Shown in pieces: positions 1 to 6,502 of a stretch of DNA of 7,850 nucleotides. A program made the translations under genes and the position numbers. Where the stretch lies: positions 1-7,850 of the forward strand of contig JAZLCA010000071.1 in the NCBI GenBank assembly GCA_045613985.1, in the 5' to 3' direction. Below the pieces are notes generated by a model. The model was not told the DNA's origin and did not search any database. It saw only the letters and a program-made list of their open reading frames with translations. The stretch is from SIG644 sp045613985. GTDB lineage: Bacteria > Bacillota > Clostridia > Oscillospirales > CAG-272. The first letter of the stretch is position 1. Every line of letters starts with the position of its first letter.

Positions 1-929
1 AAAATGCATTTTTCGGAATTAAATGGTACGGCGTTATAATCTGCCTTGGCATGATCGTTGCCGTATCCTACATCTACTTCAGAACAAAAAAACAAAAGCT
101 TCTTCTGGACGATCTTTTGGATATCGCTCTTTTCACCATTCCACTGGGTGTTCTCGGCGCAAGACTTTACTACATTTTCACGGATAACGGAGGCGGCTCC
201 ATGTTCTCCAAGGTCATGGCAAACGATAACCTCAATCTTGGCGAAAAGCTTCTTGAGCTCATAAACATCCGCGGCGGCGGTCTTGCCATCTACGGCGGTA
301 TCATTGCGGGAGCCTTGACGCTGTACGTTTACTGCCGTATGCAAAAGAAAGATTGGCGGCGAGCACTTGACATGGTCGCGCCCGGCGTCATGATTGCACA
401 GGCCATGGGGCGCTGGGGTAACTTCTTTAACGGCGAGGCCCACGGCGGTATCGTCGGACAAAACAGCCCGTTGTATTTTCTTCGCATGGGCCTGAACCCC
501 AACGAGCTGACGCCCGGCATGGCTTACGTTCACCCCACCTTCCTGTACGAGTCCTTGTGGAACGTTCTCGGTTTTGTGCTCATCAACGTATTTCTGTATA
601 AGCGCAAGAAATTCAACGGACAGATCTTTTTGACCTACGTTGCCTGGTATGGGTTTGGACGTATGTTCATTGAAGGGTTGCGCACGGATAGTCTGTACGT
701 CGGCCCCTTCCGCATTTCGCAGGTGATCGGTGGGTTGTGCTTCCTTTGCGGCACGGGATTGATTATTTATATGCTCATCCGTGTCAAAAAGCAAGAGGCT
801 GCGGGGGAGTACGTGCCTGTGTTCGCTGCATTGACCGAGCAAAATGAGCAACCCAAGAATCCAAAACAGCCTGTGCAAGAAGAAGCAGATAACAACGAAA
901 ACAGCCAAGTGAAAGAGGAGGAAATGTGA
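1..929 (+). CDS. lgt: Prolipoprotein diacylglyceryl transferase (5' partial)
   Basis: This integral membrane enzyme transfers diacylglycerol from phosphatidylglycerol to the lipobox cysteine of prolipoproteins, the first step of lipoprotein maturation. The reading frame is open from base 3 and already encodes the family's N-terminal FGIKWYGVII stretch before the first in-window ATG (51), so the true start lies upstream and roughly a short N-terminal segment is missing. Family marks seen: GGGLAIYGGIIAG (about 273-311), the signature GRWGNFFNGE (408-437; the Arg at 411 and Asn at 420 match the essential Arg/Asn of the E. coli enzyme), HPTFLYES (531-554), and YGFGRMFIEGLR (648-683), which carries the conserved late Arg/Glu. 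Several hydrophobic segments alternate with short loops, as expected of a seven-helix protein. A highly charged, mainly acidic tail of about 47 residues (786-926) follows the last helix and is probably cytoplasmic. folD follows after one base. The family assignment is secure; the role of the tail is unknown. Confidence 0.95.
   Translation, partial: NAFFGIKWYGVIICLGMIVAVSYIYFRTKKQKLLLDDLLDIALFTIPLGVLGARLYYIFTDNGGGSMFSKVMANDNLNLGEKLLELINIRGGGLAIYGGIIAGALTLYVYCRMQKKDWRRALDMVAPGVMIAQAMGRWGNFFNGEAHGGIVGQNSPLYFLRMGLNPNELTPGMAYVHPTFLYESLWNVLGFVLINVFLYKRKKFNGQIFLTYVAWYGFGRMFIEGLRTDSLYVGPFRISQVIGGLCFLCGTGLIIYMLIRVKKQEAAGEYVPVFAALTEQNEQPKNPKQPVQEEADNNENSQVKEEEM
914..921 (+). promoter_or_regulatory. folD Shine-Dalgarno site inside the lgt 3' end
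   Basis: AGAGGAGG lies nine bases before the folD ATG at 931 and is made of the Glu-Glu codons that end lgt. Because the lgt stop (927-929) lies between this site and the folD start, ribosomes finishing lgt terminate on top of the folD initiation region. This favours translational coupling and supports ATG 931 as the folD start. No promoter is apparent between the genes. Confidence 0.75.
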
Positions 930-930
930 T

Positions 931-1791
931 ATGGCCAAGTTGATTGACGGAAAATTGATCTCGGCGCAGATTAGAGCTGAGTTGAAAGAGGAAACCAAGA
1001 AATTTATTGAAGAGACGGGCGTTGTGCCTAAACTGACCGTTATTTTGGTGGGTGAGGATCCCGCGTCGCAGGTCTACGTGCGCAACAAGGGACGCGCTTG
1101 CGAGGAGGTCGGATTCGCTGCAGAGCAGATCACGCTGCCTGCTACGACCACGCAAAAAGAGTTGGATGAGCTGATCGACCGCCTCAATGCAGATAAGACC
1201 GTGCATGGTATTCTGGTGCAGTTGCCCCTTCCCAAGGGATTGTCCGAGGAAAGAGTGTTGCTCCGCATTTCGTCCGAAAAGGACGTCGATGCCTTCCATC
1301 CCTATAACGTCGGCCGCATGGTCGCAGGTCAGATCACCTATTTGCCCTGCACGCCTGCCGGTGTCATGGAGCTGATCGAACGCTCGGATATTTCGGTCGC
1401 AGGCAAGGATTGCGTCGTTATCGGCCGTTCCAATATCGTGGGCAAGCCCATGGCGCATCTCTTAATGCAGGCCAACGGCACGGTTACCGTCTGCCACAGC
1501 CGCACCAAGGATCTGGCAGAGCATACCCGCCGTGCCGACATTCTCGTTGCTGCCATCGGCAAGGCCGATTTCGTTACGGCCGATATGGTCAAGCCGGGTG
1601 CCGTCGTCATCGACGTAGGTATCAACCGAAACGCCCAAGGTAAGCTGACGGGCGACGTGGATTTTGCGTCGGTCGAGCCGATCGCTTCCTACATCACCCC
1701 CGTCCCCGGCGGTGTCGGTCCCATGACCATCGCCATGCTGATGAAAAACACCCTGACCGCTGCAAAGAGAGCGGTGGAGAATGCTGAATAA
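931..1791 (+). CDS. folD: Bifunctional methylene-THF dehydrogenase / methenyl-THF cyclohydrolase
   Basis: FolD is a cytosolic enzyme that converts 5,10-methylene-tetrahydrofolate to 5,10-methenyl- and then 10-formyl-tetrahydrofolate, normally with NADP, feeding purine and formyl-Met-tRNA synthesis. The 286-residue product has the usual length. Motifs in order: YVRNK (Tyr49 and Lys53, catalytic Tyr-x3-Lys), VQLPLP (Gln97), KDVDAFHP (117-124, catalytic-site Asp120), PCTPAGV (139-145), the Rossmann-fold nucleotide site VVIGRSNIVGKP (162-173), ILVAAIGK, VVIDVGIN (225-232), GDVDF and the C-terminal signature PVPGGVGPMT (257-266). Position 121 is Ala where many homologues have Gly; I consider this a tolerated variant. 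The start at 931 has an ideal Shine-Dalgarno site. The gene follows lgt by one base and ends just before a terminator hairpin, so it is probably the last gene of its transcript. Confidence 0.98.
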   Translation: MAKLIDGKLISAQIRAELKEETKKFIEETGVVPKLTVILVGEDPASQVYVRNKGRACEEVGFAAEQITLPATTTQKELDELIDRLNADKTVHGILVQLPLPKGLSEERVLLRISSEKDVDAFHPYNVGRMVAGQITYLPCTPAGVMELIERSDISVAGKDCVVIGRSNIVGKPMAHLLMQANGTVTVCHSRTKDLAEHTRRADILVAAIGKADFVTADMVKPGAVVIDVGINRNAQGKLTGDVDFASVEPIASYITPVPGGVGPMTIAMLMKNTLTAAKRAVENAE

Positions 1792-1796
1792 TTAAA

Positions 1797-1832
1797 AGAA
1801 CCCCGACAGATTTTTACATCTGTCGGGGTTCT
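1797..1832. terminator. Bidirectional intrinsic terminator between convergent genes
   Basis: A perfect 15-bp stem pairs AGAACCCCGACAGAT (1797-1811) with ATCTGTCGGGGTTCT (1818-1832) around a six-base loop (TTTTAC). It begins five bases after the folD stop and ends nine bases before the stop of the minus-strand gene. Read on the minus strand the stem is followed by TTTTAATT, a good U-tract; read on the plus strand the tail is CTCTTTAT, which is weaker. It should therefore end the minus-strand transcript efficiently and probably also the lgt-folD transcript. Confidence 0.9.
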
Positions 1833-1841
1833 CTCTTTATA

Positions 1842-2399
1842 TCATTTCCACTCGCCGAGGGATTCTTTTTCTCTTTGCTTTTTCATTTCGTCCGCTCTGC
1901 GTTGCTCAAAGGCAATGTTGTCCAGCCTGATTTGACGTAGCTGTTTGCTCTGGCGCACTACCAGGATAATAAGCAACACCGTCAACACGGTTAGCGGCAG
2001 GGCGACGCAGATGCCGGTACCGATCAATTTGACGTGCGCCGGGAAAAAATAGATAAAGGGAAGGGGCAGAGGCGCGCACAAAAGAAACAGGGATTCTACG
2101 AAAGCTTTGGCATTGTTATCATAGGCCTCGGGGGACCGAAAGGAAAGAGAGGAGTGCCCGCCTTCCTTGGAAAACCGCATGGACATGACCGAGCTTTCCA
2201 CGTTGTCCAGCACACGAATGTATACGGCAAAAGCCAACATGAAGAGGCTGGCACCAATCGGTATGAGCGAGGTGATCTCCTCGACCAGATGACCCTCAAA
2301 CAAGCGAATGGCGATATACGTCAGCACACAGGCCGCGGCATAATAGATCAGCCATTTGGCCATGCCGCGGAACCATTTTTTGATCCACCAACCTTGCAT
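1842..2399 (-). CDS. Small four-helix membrane protein of unknown function
   Basis: I do not recognise this 185-residue protein. It is likely a real gene: it has a strong Shine-Dalgarno site (AAAGGAGT on the minus strand, 2406-2413, six bases before the ATG), a good promoter upstream and a terminator right after the stop. Four hydrophobic segments are visible, at residues about 16-34, 43-64, 102-120 and 124-148, with no cleavable signal peptide. The short N-terminus is rich in Trp and Lys (WWIKKWFRGMAKW), which by the positive-inside rule suggests it is cytoplasmic; four helices would put the C-terminus there too. The segment between helices 2 and 3 (residues 65-101) is polar. The C-terminal tail (149-185) is strongly charged and could be helical or coiled coil. 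No catalytic or metal-binding motif is apparent. It stands alone, divergent from the helicase gene, and could share regulation with it. Confidence 0.8.
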   Translation of the reverse strand: MQGWWIKKWFRGMAKWLIYYAAACVLTYIAIRLFEGHLVEEITSLIPIGASLFMLAFAVYIRVLDNVESSVMSMRFSKEGGHSSLSFRSPEAYDNNAKAFVESLFLLCAPLPLPFIYFFPAHVKLIGTGICVALPLTVLTVLLIILVVRQSKQLRQIRLDNIAFEQRRADEMKKQREKESLGEWK

Positions 2400-2429
2400 A
2401 ATAGAACTCCTTTCGAGATTCTTACGTCT

Positions 2430-2458
2430 ATTATACGAAATACCTGCTAAAATTGCAA
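2430..2458 (-). promoter_or_regulatory. Promoter of the minus-strand membrane protein gene
   Basis: On the minus strand, TTGCAA (2453-2458) and TATAAT (2430-2435) are separated by 17 bases, a good match to a sigma-70/SigA promoter. The expected start is near 2423, giving a leader of about 24 bases that contains the AAAGGAGT ribosome site. An 8-bp inverted repeat, AAATACCT (2438-2445) and AGGTATTT (2461-2468), is centred on the -35 box and could bind a regulator. Confidence 0.7.
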
Positions 2459-2486
2459 CAAGGTATTTGTAATTTTTTTATTTTCC

Positions 2487-2515
2487 TTGTATTTGAATCG
2501 AAATTGTGCTATAAT
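2487..2515 (+). promoter_or_regulatory. Promoter of the nuclease-helicase gene
   Basis: TATAAT (2510-2515), preceded by an extended -10 TG (2507-2508), lies 17 bases after a weak -35 TTGTAT (2487-2492). The expected start is near 2522, giving a leader of about 39 bases. The T-rich run just upstream (2473-2484) may act as an UP-like element. The extended -10 can compensate for the poor -35, and the weak -35 leaves room for regulation. Confidence 0.7.
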
Positions 2516-2531
2516 GTATTTGTGAAAATTT

Positions 2532-2544
2532 GTCGAATTTCGAC
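2532..2544. promoter_or_regulatory. Operator-like palindrome just downstream of the helicase start site
   Basis: GTCGAA-T-TTCGAC is a perfect 13-base palindrome about ten bases past the predicted transcription start. Part of it, AATTTCGA (2536-2543), is the exact reverse complement of TCGAAATT at 2498-2505, inside the -35/-10 spacer, so related half-sites sit on both sides of the -10 box. This resembles a repressor-site arrangement. It does not match the Bacillus LexA box (CGAAC-N4-GTTCG). As RNA it could form only a 4-bp stem, so a DNA site is the likelier reading. The assignment is tentative. Confidence 0.35.
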
Positions 2545-2560
2545 GGCAAGGAGGTCGCGC

Positions 2561-4984
2561 ATGGAATATAATATCAATACAGCGAGCATTGAGCTTTCCG
2601 TGCGTGAGCTGTGCGCCCGTGTACTTGGAGGCGGCGACCTCGAATACGGCGGGGGCAGATCACTTGCCGAGCGAGGACGCATTGGCGCGGATATCCATCG
2701 CCGTATCCAAAACGAGCGAAGCGGACGCTATCGCGCCGAGGTGCCGTTGTGCAATACCACCTGCTACGGTCAACTGACTTATACGGTCAGTGGCCGTGCC
2801 GACGGGATTGAGATAGACGAGGACGGCTATACCGTCGAGGAGATCAAAACCATGCACTCGCGGGCATTTTCTTTTCCGGTGCCCGAGATCTATCTTGCCC
2901 AGTTGCGCATTTACGGCTACTTTTTCTGCATGGAGAAGGGACTTGGCGGCGTCAATCTGCGCATGACCTGCATCAATATCGACAATGATAAGCAAAAGGA
3001 AAACACCACTTATGCTTCGTGCGAACAGTTGCGCGATTATTATTTTTCGTTGCTCTCGCGCGTGGAACGCTGGGCTTTGCTGATCGAAAAACGTCAAAGG
3101 GAAGAGCTTCCCGCGCTTGCTGCCCAGCCGTTCCCTTATAGCGAAATGCGCGGGGGACAGGAGGACATGATACGGGCGGTCCACCGCGCCGTCAAAAGAC
3201 GGGAGCGTCTGTTTTTGCAGGCTCCGACGGGACTGGGCAAGACGATGTCTTCGCTGTATCCTGCCGTGCGCGCTTGCGGCGAAGGACTTGCCGACCGCAT
3301 CTTCTATCTGACCGCCAAGGCTAGCACTCGCCGCGAGGCCTTTGGTGCGGTTCGCCGCTTGGTACAAAACGGCGCACCATTGCGGGCAACCGTGTTGACA
3401 GCCCGTGAGCAGATTTGTCCTCATGCTGCCGCCATGTCGGACGGCCGTGCGCTTTCCTCACATTGCAATGGGGTGGAGTGCGAGTATGCGGCCGGTTACT
3501 ATGATCGTGCGGGCGAGGCCGTCTATGAGTTGCTGACCTCGGGACGAGGGTACGACCGCCGTCGCATTCTTGAAGTGGCGCAGAAATATAAGGTGTGTCC
3601 GTATGAGCTCTCTTTGGATGTGTCTGAATACTGCGACGTTATTATCGCAGACTATAACTATGCCTTTGATCCCATGGTGTATTTGCGCCGCTATTTTGCA
3701 CCCGGCGCACCTTGTGAAGGAAATAATATTTTTCTCATTGACGAGGCACACAACCTGGCCGACCGCGCCCGCGATATGTATTCGGTGACACTGTCTCGCC
3801 GTGCGTTTGAACGAGTATATGCCAAGGTCGATCGCCGCGACAAAGTGCTCAATGAGGCACTGGAGACGGTTATTTTGGCCATGCGGAGCATGAGAAAGAT
3901 GTGCCGCGATAATTTGACGACGGATGAGGCAGGTAACGAGTGTGGTTTTTGCTTATCGCACGCTCCCTTGACGGCTTTTAATGAAAAGCTTGCCTGGTTT
4001 TCGGACCAATGCGACGCTTGGCTGCGCCGTCACGATGAGGAAGATATCGCACCTGTTGTGCGCGATCTGTGCTATACTTTACATGAGTATACCACCATAA
4101 TGGAGCATTACGACGAGCACTACGTGACCTACGTCGAACTTGGTGGGGGCGATACCCGCGTCAATTTGTTATGCCTGGATCCCTCGGGCGAATTGAATAT
4201 CCTTTTGAACCGTGCCGTCAGCGCTTGTCTGTTCTCGGCGACCTTGACCCCGCTGTCCTATTTTGCCGACGTACTGGGCGGGGGCGATTCGCCCCGTAGC
4301 ATGGCTTTGCCGTCTCCTTATGACCGTGATAATTTCGGCTTGTTCTTGATGGATGCTGTCAGCACTCGGTATTCGCAGAGAAGGGAATCCTGCCGTCATG
4401 TTGCGGCTTGCATTGGGGCAGCTGTTTCGGGTAAGAAGGGAAATTATATCGTATATTTTCCCTCGTATTCGTATTTGGAAAGCGTGCTGGTGCATTTTCA
4501 TGCGCTGTATCCCAAGGTCAAGACCATTGCCCAGAGCAAAGGAATGCGGGCGGCGGAAAGGGAAGCATTTCTGGATGCATTCGTTGCCGATGAGGGAGTA
4601 CTCCGCGTGGGATTCTGCGTGTTGGGCGGTTCCTTCTCGGAGGGTGTTGACTTGCCCGGATCCCGGCTGATCGGCTCTATCATCGTCGGTGTGGGACTCC
4701 CGGGACTATCCGGAGAGCGTAATATTTTACAGGAATACTACCAGAACAAAAGCGAGATGGGCTATCAATACGCCTACATCTATCCCGGCATGAATCGGGT
4801 GTTGCAGGCGGCGGGGCGCGTCATTCGCACCGAAGAGGACCGTGGTATCGTGGTGCTCATCGACGACAGATATGCGACACCCGAATACCGTCGATTGTTC
4901 CCATCGCATTGGATACACGCCAAATCTGCAACAAATGCTAAAAATCTTGCAGAATTGGTGAGTGATTTCTGGAACAAAAAATGA
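2561..4984 (+). CDS. PD-(D/E)XK nuclease fused to XPD/DinG-type Fe-S DNA helicase
   Basis: The product is an 807-residue, probably cytosolic DNA-processing enzyme. I chose ATG 2561, not the in-frame ATG at 2453, because AAGGAGGT (2548-2555) lies five bases before it and the 36-residue extension would span the promoter. The N-terminal domain (about 1-180) carries a complete RecB/Cas4-like nuclease motif set: His46 in GADIHRR, Asp81 in GRADGI, Glu94-x-Lys96 in EEIK, and Gln114-x3-Tyr118 in QLRIY. The superfamily 2 helicase follows: Walker A APTGLGKT (221-228), four cysteines typical of the XPD/DinG iron-sulfur cluster (286, 302, 307, 346), DEAH 394-397, SAT 559-561, GSFSEGVD 690-697 and motif VI QAAGRVIR 749-756. 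From the family, 5'-3' unwinding of damaged, forked or structured DNA is expected, with the nuclease trimming the substrate. The direction and substrate are inferred. It appears monocistronic; asnS downstream has its own promoter. Confidence 0.9.
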   Translation: MEYNINTASIELSVRELCARVLGGGDLEYGGGRSLAERGRIGADIHRRIQNERSGRYRAEVPLCNTTCYGQLTYTVSGRADGIEIDEDGYTVEEIKTMHSRAFSFPVPEIYLAQLRIYGYFFCMEKGLGGVNLRMTCINIDNDKQKENTTYASCEQLRDYYFSLLSRVERWALLIEKRQREELPALAAQPFPYSEMRGGQEDMIRAVHRAVKRRERLFLQAPTGLGKTMSSLYPAVRACGEGLADRIFYLTAKASTRREAFGAVRRLVQNGAPLRATVLTAREQICPHAAAMSDGRALSSHCNGVECEYAAGYYDRAGEAVYELLTSGRGYDRRRILEVAQKYKVCPYELSLDVSEYCDVIIADYNYAFDPMVYLRRYFAPGAPCEGNNIFLIDEAHNLADRARDMYSVTLSRRAFERVYAKVDRRDKVLNEALETVILAMRSMRKMCRDNLTTDEAGNECGFCLSHAPLTAFNEKLAWFSDQCDAWLRRHDEEDIAPVVRDLCYTLHEYTTIMEHYDEHYVTYVELGGGDTRVNLLCLDPSGELNILLNRAVSACLFSATLTPLSYFADVLGGGDSPRSMALPSPYDRDNFGLFLMDAVSTRYSQRRESCRHVAACIGAAVSGKKGNYIVYFPSYSYLESVLVHFHALYPKVKTIAQSKGMRAAEREAFLDAFVADEGVLRVGFCVLGGSFSEGVDLPGSRLIGSIIVGVGLPGLSGERNILQEYYQNKSEMGYQYAYIYPGMNRVLQAAGRVIRTEEDRGIVVLIDDRYATPEYRRLFPSHWIHAKSATNAKNLAELVSDFWNKK

Positions 4985-5002
4985 AAAATGTGGAAACAAC
5001 TC

Positions 5003-5031
5003 TTGCAATTTTCATTTTTTTATGATATAAT
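5003..5031 (+). promoter_or_regulatory. asnS promoter
   Basis: TTGCAA (5003-5008) and TATAAT (5026-5031) are spaced by 17 bases, with an extended -10 TG at 5023-5024 and a T-rich spacer. The expected start is near 5038, giving a leader of about 70 bases. The TTGCAATTTT stretch at the -35 box is identical to the one at the minus-strand promoter of the membrane protein gene. Confidence 0.75.
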
Positions 5032-5051
5032 GTCTTTTATATTGTGGAAAA

Positions 5052-5077
5052 TGCAATTTCCGATTGGAAATTGTGCA
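5052..5077 (+). promoter_or_regulatory. Hairpin in the asnS 5' leader
   Basis: CAATTTCC (5054-5061) and GGAAATTG (5066-5073) form a perfect 8-bp stem around GATT. TG (5052-5053) can add two more pairs with CA (5076-5077) across a two-base bulge. No U-tract follows, so it is not a terminator, and the leader is too short and lacks the conserved bulge sequence for a T-box. It may stabilise the mRNA, affect translation or bind a regulator; its function is unknown. Confidence 0.5.
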
Positions 5078-5107
5078 AATAACATGAAATCGAAAGGATG
5101 ATACAAC

Positions 5108-6502
5108 GTGAAACGAATTACCGTAAAGCAGTTGTTTGCTGATCCCGAGAGCTTTGCCTCGCAGGAAATTACCGTCGCCGGTTGGGCGAGAACCATCCGC
5201 GCATCCAATGCGTTCGGATTTATCGAATTGAACGACGGAAGTTACCTGAAAAATCTTCAGGTCGTCATCGAGGCTGAAAAGCTGGATAACTATAAAGAGC
5301 TTGCCAAGCAGAACGTGGGCGCATCCTTCGTTGTGCGCGGCGTGTTTACCCTGACCCCCGAGGCCAAGCAGCCCTTTGAGCTTAAGGCCACTGAGGTCGA
5401 GATCGAGGGTACCTCCACTCCCGATTATCCTCTTCAAAAGAAGAGACACACTTTTGAATATCTGCGTACGATCGCTCACCTACGTCCTCGTGCCAACACC
5501 TTCAACGCGGTGTTCCGTGTCCGCTCGGTGGCAGCTTACGCGATCCACAAATTCTTCCAGGAGCGTGGCTTCGTTTACGTTCACACCCCTTTGATCACGG
5601 GCTCCGACTGCGAGGGTGCGGGCGAGATGTTCCAGGTTACCACGCTGCCGCTGGATAACGTCCCCAAGACCGAGGACGGTCAGATCGACTACTCGCAGGA
5701 TTTCTTCGGCAAGAAGACCGGTCTTACCGTATCGGGACAGCTCAACGGCGAGACGTTCGCTATGGCATATGCCAACATTTATACCTTTGGCCCTACCTTC
5801 CGTGCTGAGCGTTCCAACACCCAGCGCCATGCGGCGGAGTTCTGGATGGTCGAGCCCGAGATGGCTTTTGCCGATCTGACGGACTATATGGATACGGCCG
5901 AAGATATGATCAAATTCGTCCTGCGCTACGTTATGCAGGAGTGCCCCGCGGAGATGGAATTCTTCAATAAGCTGATCGACACCACGCTGCTGGAAAGATT
6001 GCAGATGCTGGTTGATGCCGATTTCGGTCGCGTCAGCTATACCGATGCGGTCGAGCTTTTGCAGAAGTCGGGACATGAATTTGAGTATCCCGTATATTGG
6101 GGTATGGATCTGCAGACCGAGCATGAGAGATATTTGACCGAGCAGATCTTCCAAAAGCCTGTATTCGTTACCGACTATCCGAAGGAGATCAAGGCTTTCT
6201 ATATGCGTCGCAACGACGACGGCAAGACGGTTGCTGCAGCAGATATGCTGGTTCCCGGCGTTGGCGAGTTGATCGGCGGTTCTCAGCGTGAGGAGCGTTT
6301 GGAAGTATTGCTTGATGCCATCAAGACCTTTGGACTGAACGAGGAGGATTACTCCTGGTATATCGAGCTGCGTAAGTTCGGCGGCACCAAGCATGCCGGC
6401 TTCGGTCTGGGCTTTGAGAGATTGATCATGTACATCACGGGTATGTCCAATATCCGTGACGTTGAAGCATTCCCTCGTACGACGGGCAATGCCGAGTTCT
6501 GA
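5108..6502 (+). CDS. asnS: Asparagine-tRNA ligase
   Basis: This is a class II aminoacyl-tRNA synthetase that charges tRNA-Asn with asparagine using ATP in the cytosol. The 464-residue length is normal. An N-terminal OB-fold anticodon-binding domain (about 1-105, with ITVAGWARTIRAS and GFIELNDGS) is followed by the catalytic core: motif 1 around 146-162, motif 2 at 231-251 starting FRAERSNTQRH and including AEFWMVEPE, and motif 3 at 431-445 (GFGLGFERLIMYITG), ending in FPRTTGNAEF. The HAAEFWMVEPE signature favours AsnRS over AspRS. The start is GTG 5108: an in-frame stop sits at 5099-5101, no other start fits, and AAAGGA (5093-5098) lies nine bases before it. Its presence means the cell can make Asn-tRNA directly and need not rely only on the transamidation route. 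The aminotransferase gene follows 37 bases later with no terminator between them. Confidence 0.97.
   Translation: MKRITVKQLFADPESFASQEITVAGWARTIRASNAFGFIELNDGSYLKNLQVVIEAEKLDNYKELAKQNVGASFVVRGVFTLTPEAKQPFELKATEVEIEGTSTPDYPLQKKRHTFEYLRTIAHLRPRANTFNAVFRVRSVAAYAIHKFFQERGFVYVHTPLITGSDCEGAGEMFQVTTLPLDNVPKTEDGQIDYSQDFFGKKTGLTVSGQLNGETFAMAYANIYTFGPTFRAERSNTQRHAAEFWMVEPEMAFADLTDYMDTAEDMIKFVLRYVMQECPAEMEFFNKLIDTTLLERLQMLVDADFGRVSYTDAVELLQKSGHEFEYPVYWGMDLQTEHERYLTEQIFQKPVFVTDYPKEIKAFYMRRNDDGKTVAAADMLVPGVGELIGGSQREERLEVLLDAIKTFGLNEEDYSWYIELRKFGGTKHAGFGLGFERLIMYITGMSNIRDVEAFPRTTGNAEF

Noticed and set aside
2034..2450. A 138-codon plus-strand open frame opposite the membrane protein gene
   Set aside because: The minus-strand gene has promoter, ribosome site, terminator and a coherent hydrophobic pattern; the plus-strand frame is low-complexity and charged, with none of these.
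2453..2560. An upstream in-frame ATG that would extend the helicase by 36 residues
   Set aside because: The extension would cover the TATAAT promoter and the AAGGAGGT ribosome site that serves ATG 2561, and its residues look like translated intergenic DNA.
2487..2560. A LexA (SOS) box at the helicase promoter
   Set aside because: The palindrome GTCGAATTTCGAC has CGAA/TTCG halves but only a one-base centre; the CGAAC-N4-GTTCG form is absent.
2561..3100. A Cas4 gene or CRISPR-related system, suggested by the Cas4/RecB-like nuclease motifs
   Set aside because: The domain is fused to a repair-type helicase, no cas genes or repeat arrays are in the window, and its cysteines (18, 123, 137, 154) do not have the Cas4/AddB cluster spacing.
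4981..5022. A terminator after the helicase gene (AAAAATG at 4984-4990 against CATTTTT at 5013-5019, followed by T residues)
   Set aside because: The stem would be nearly all A-T with a loop of more than 20 bases, and the T-rich part is the spacer of the asnS promoter.
5084..5101. A five-codon leader peptide frame (ATGAAATCGAAAGGATGA) before asnS
   Set aside because: It has no ribosome site of its own and no run of asparagine codons, and it overlaps the asnS ribosome site by chance.
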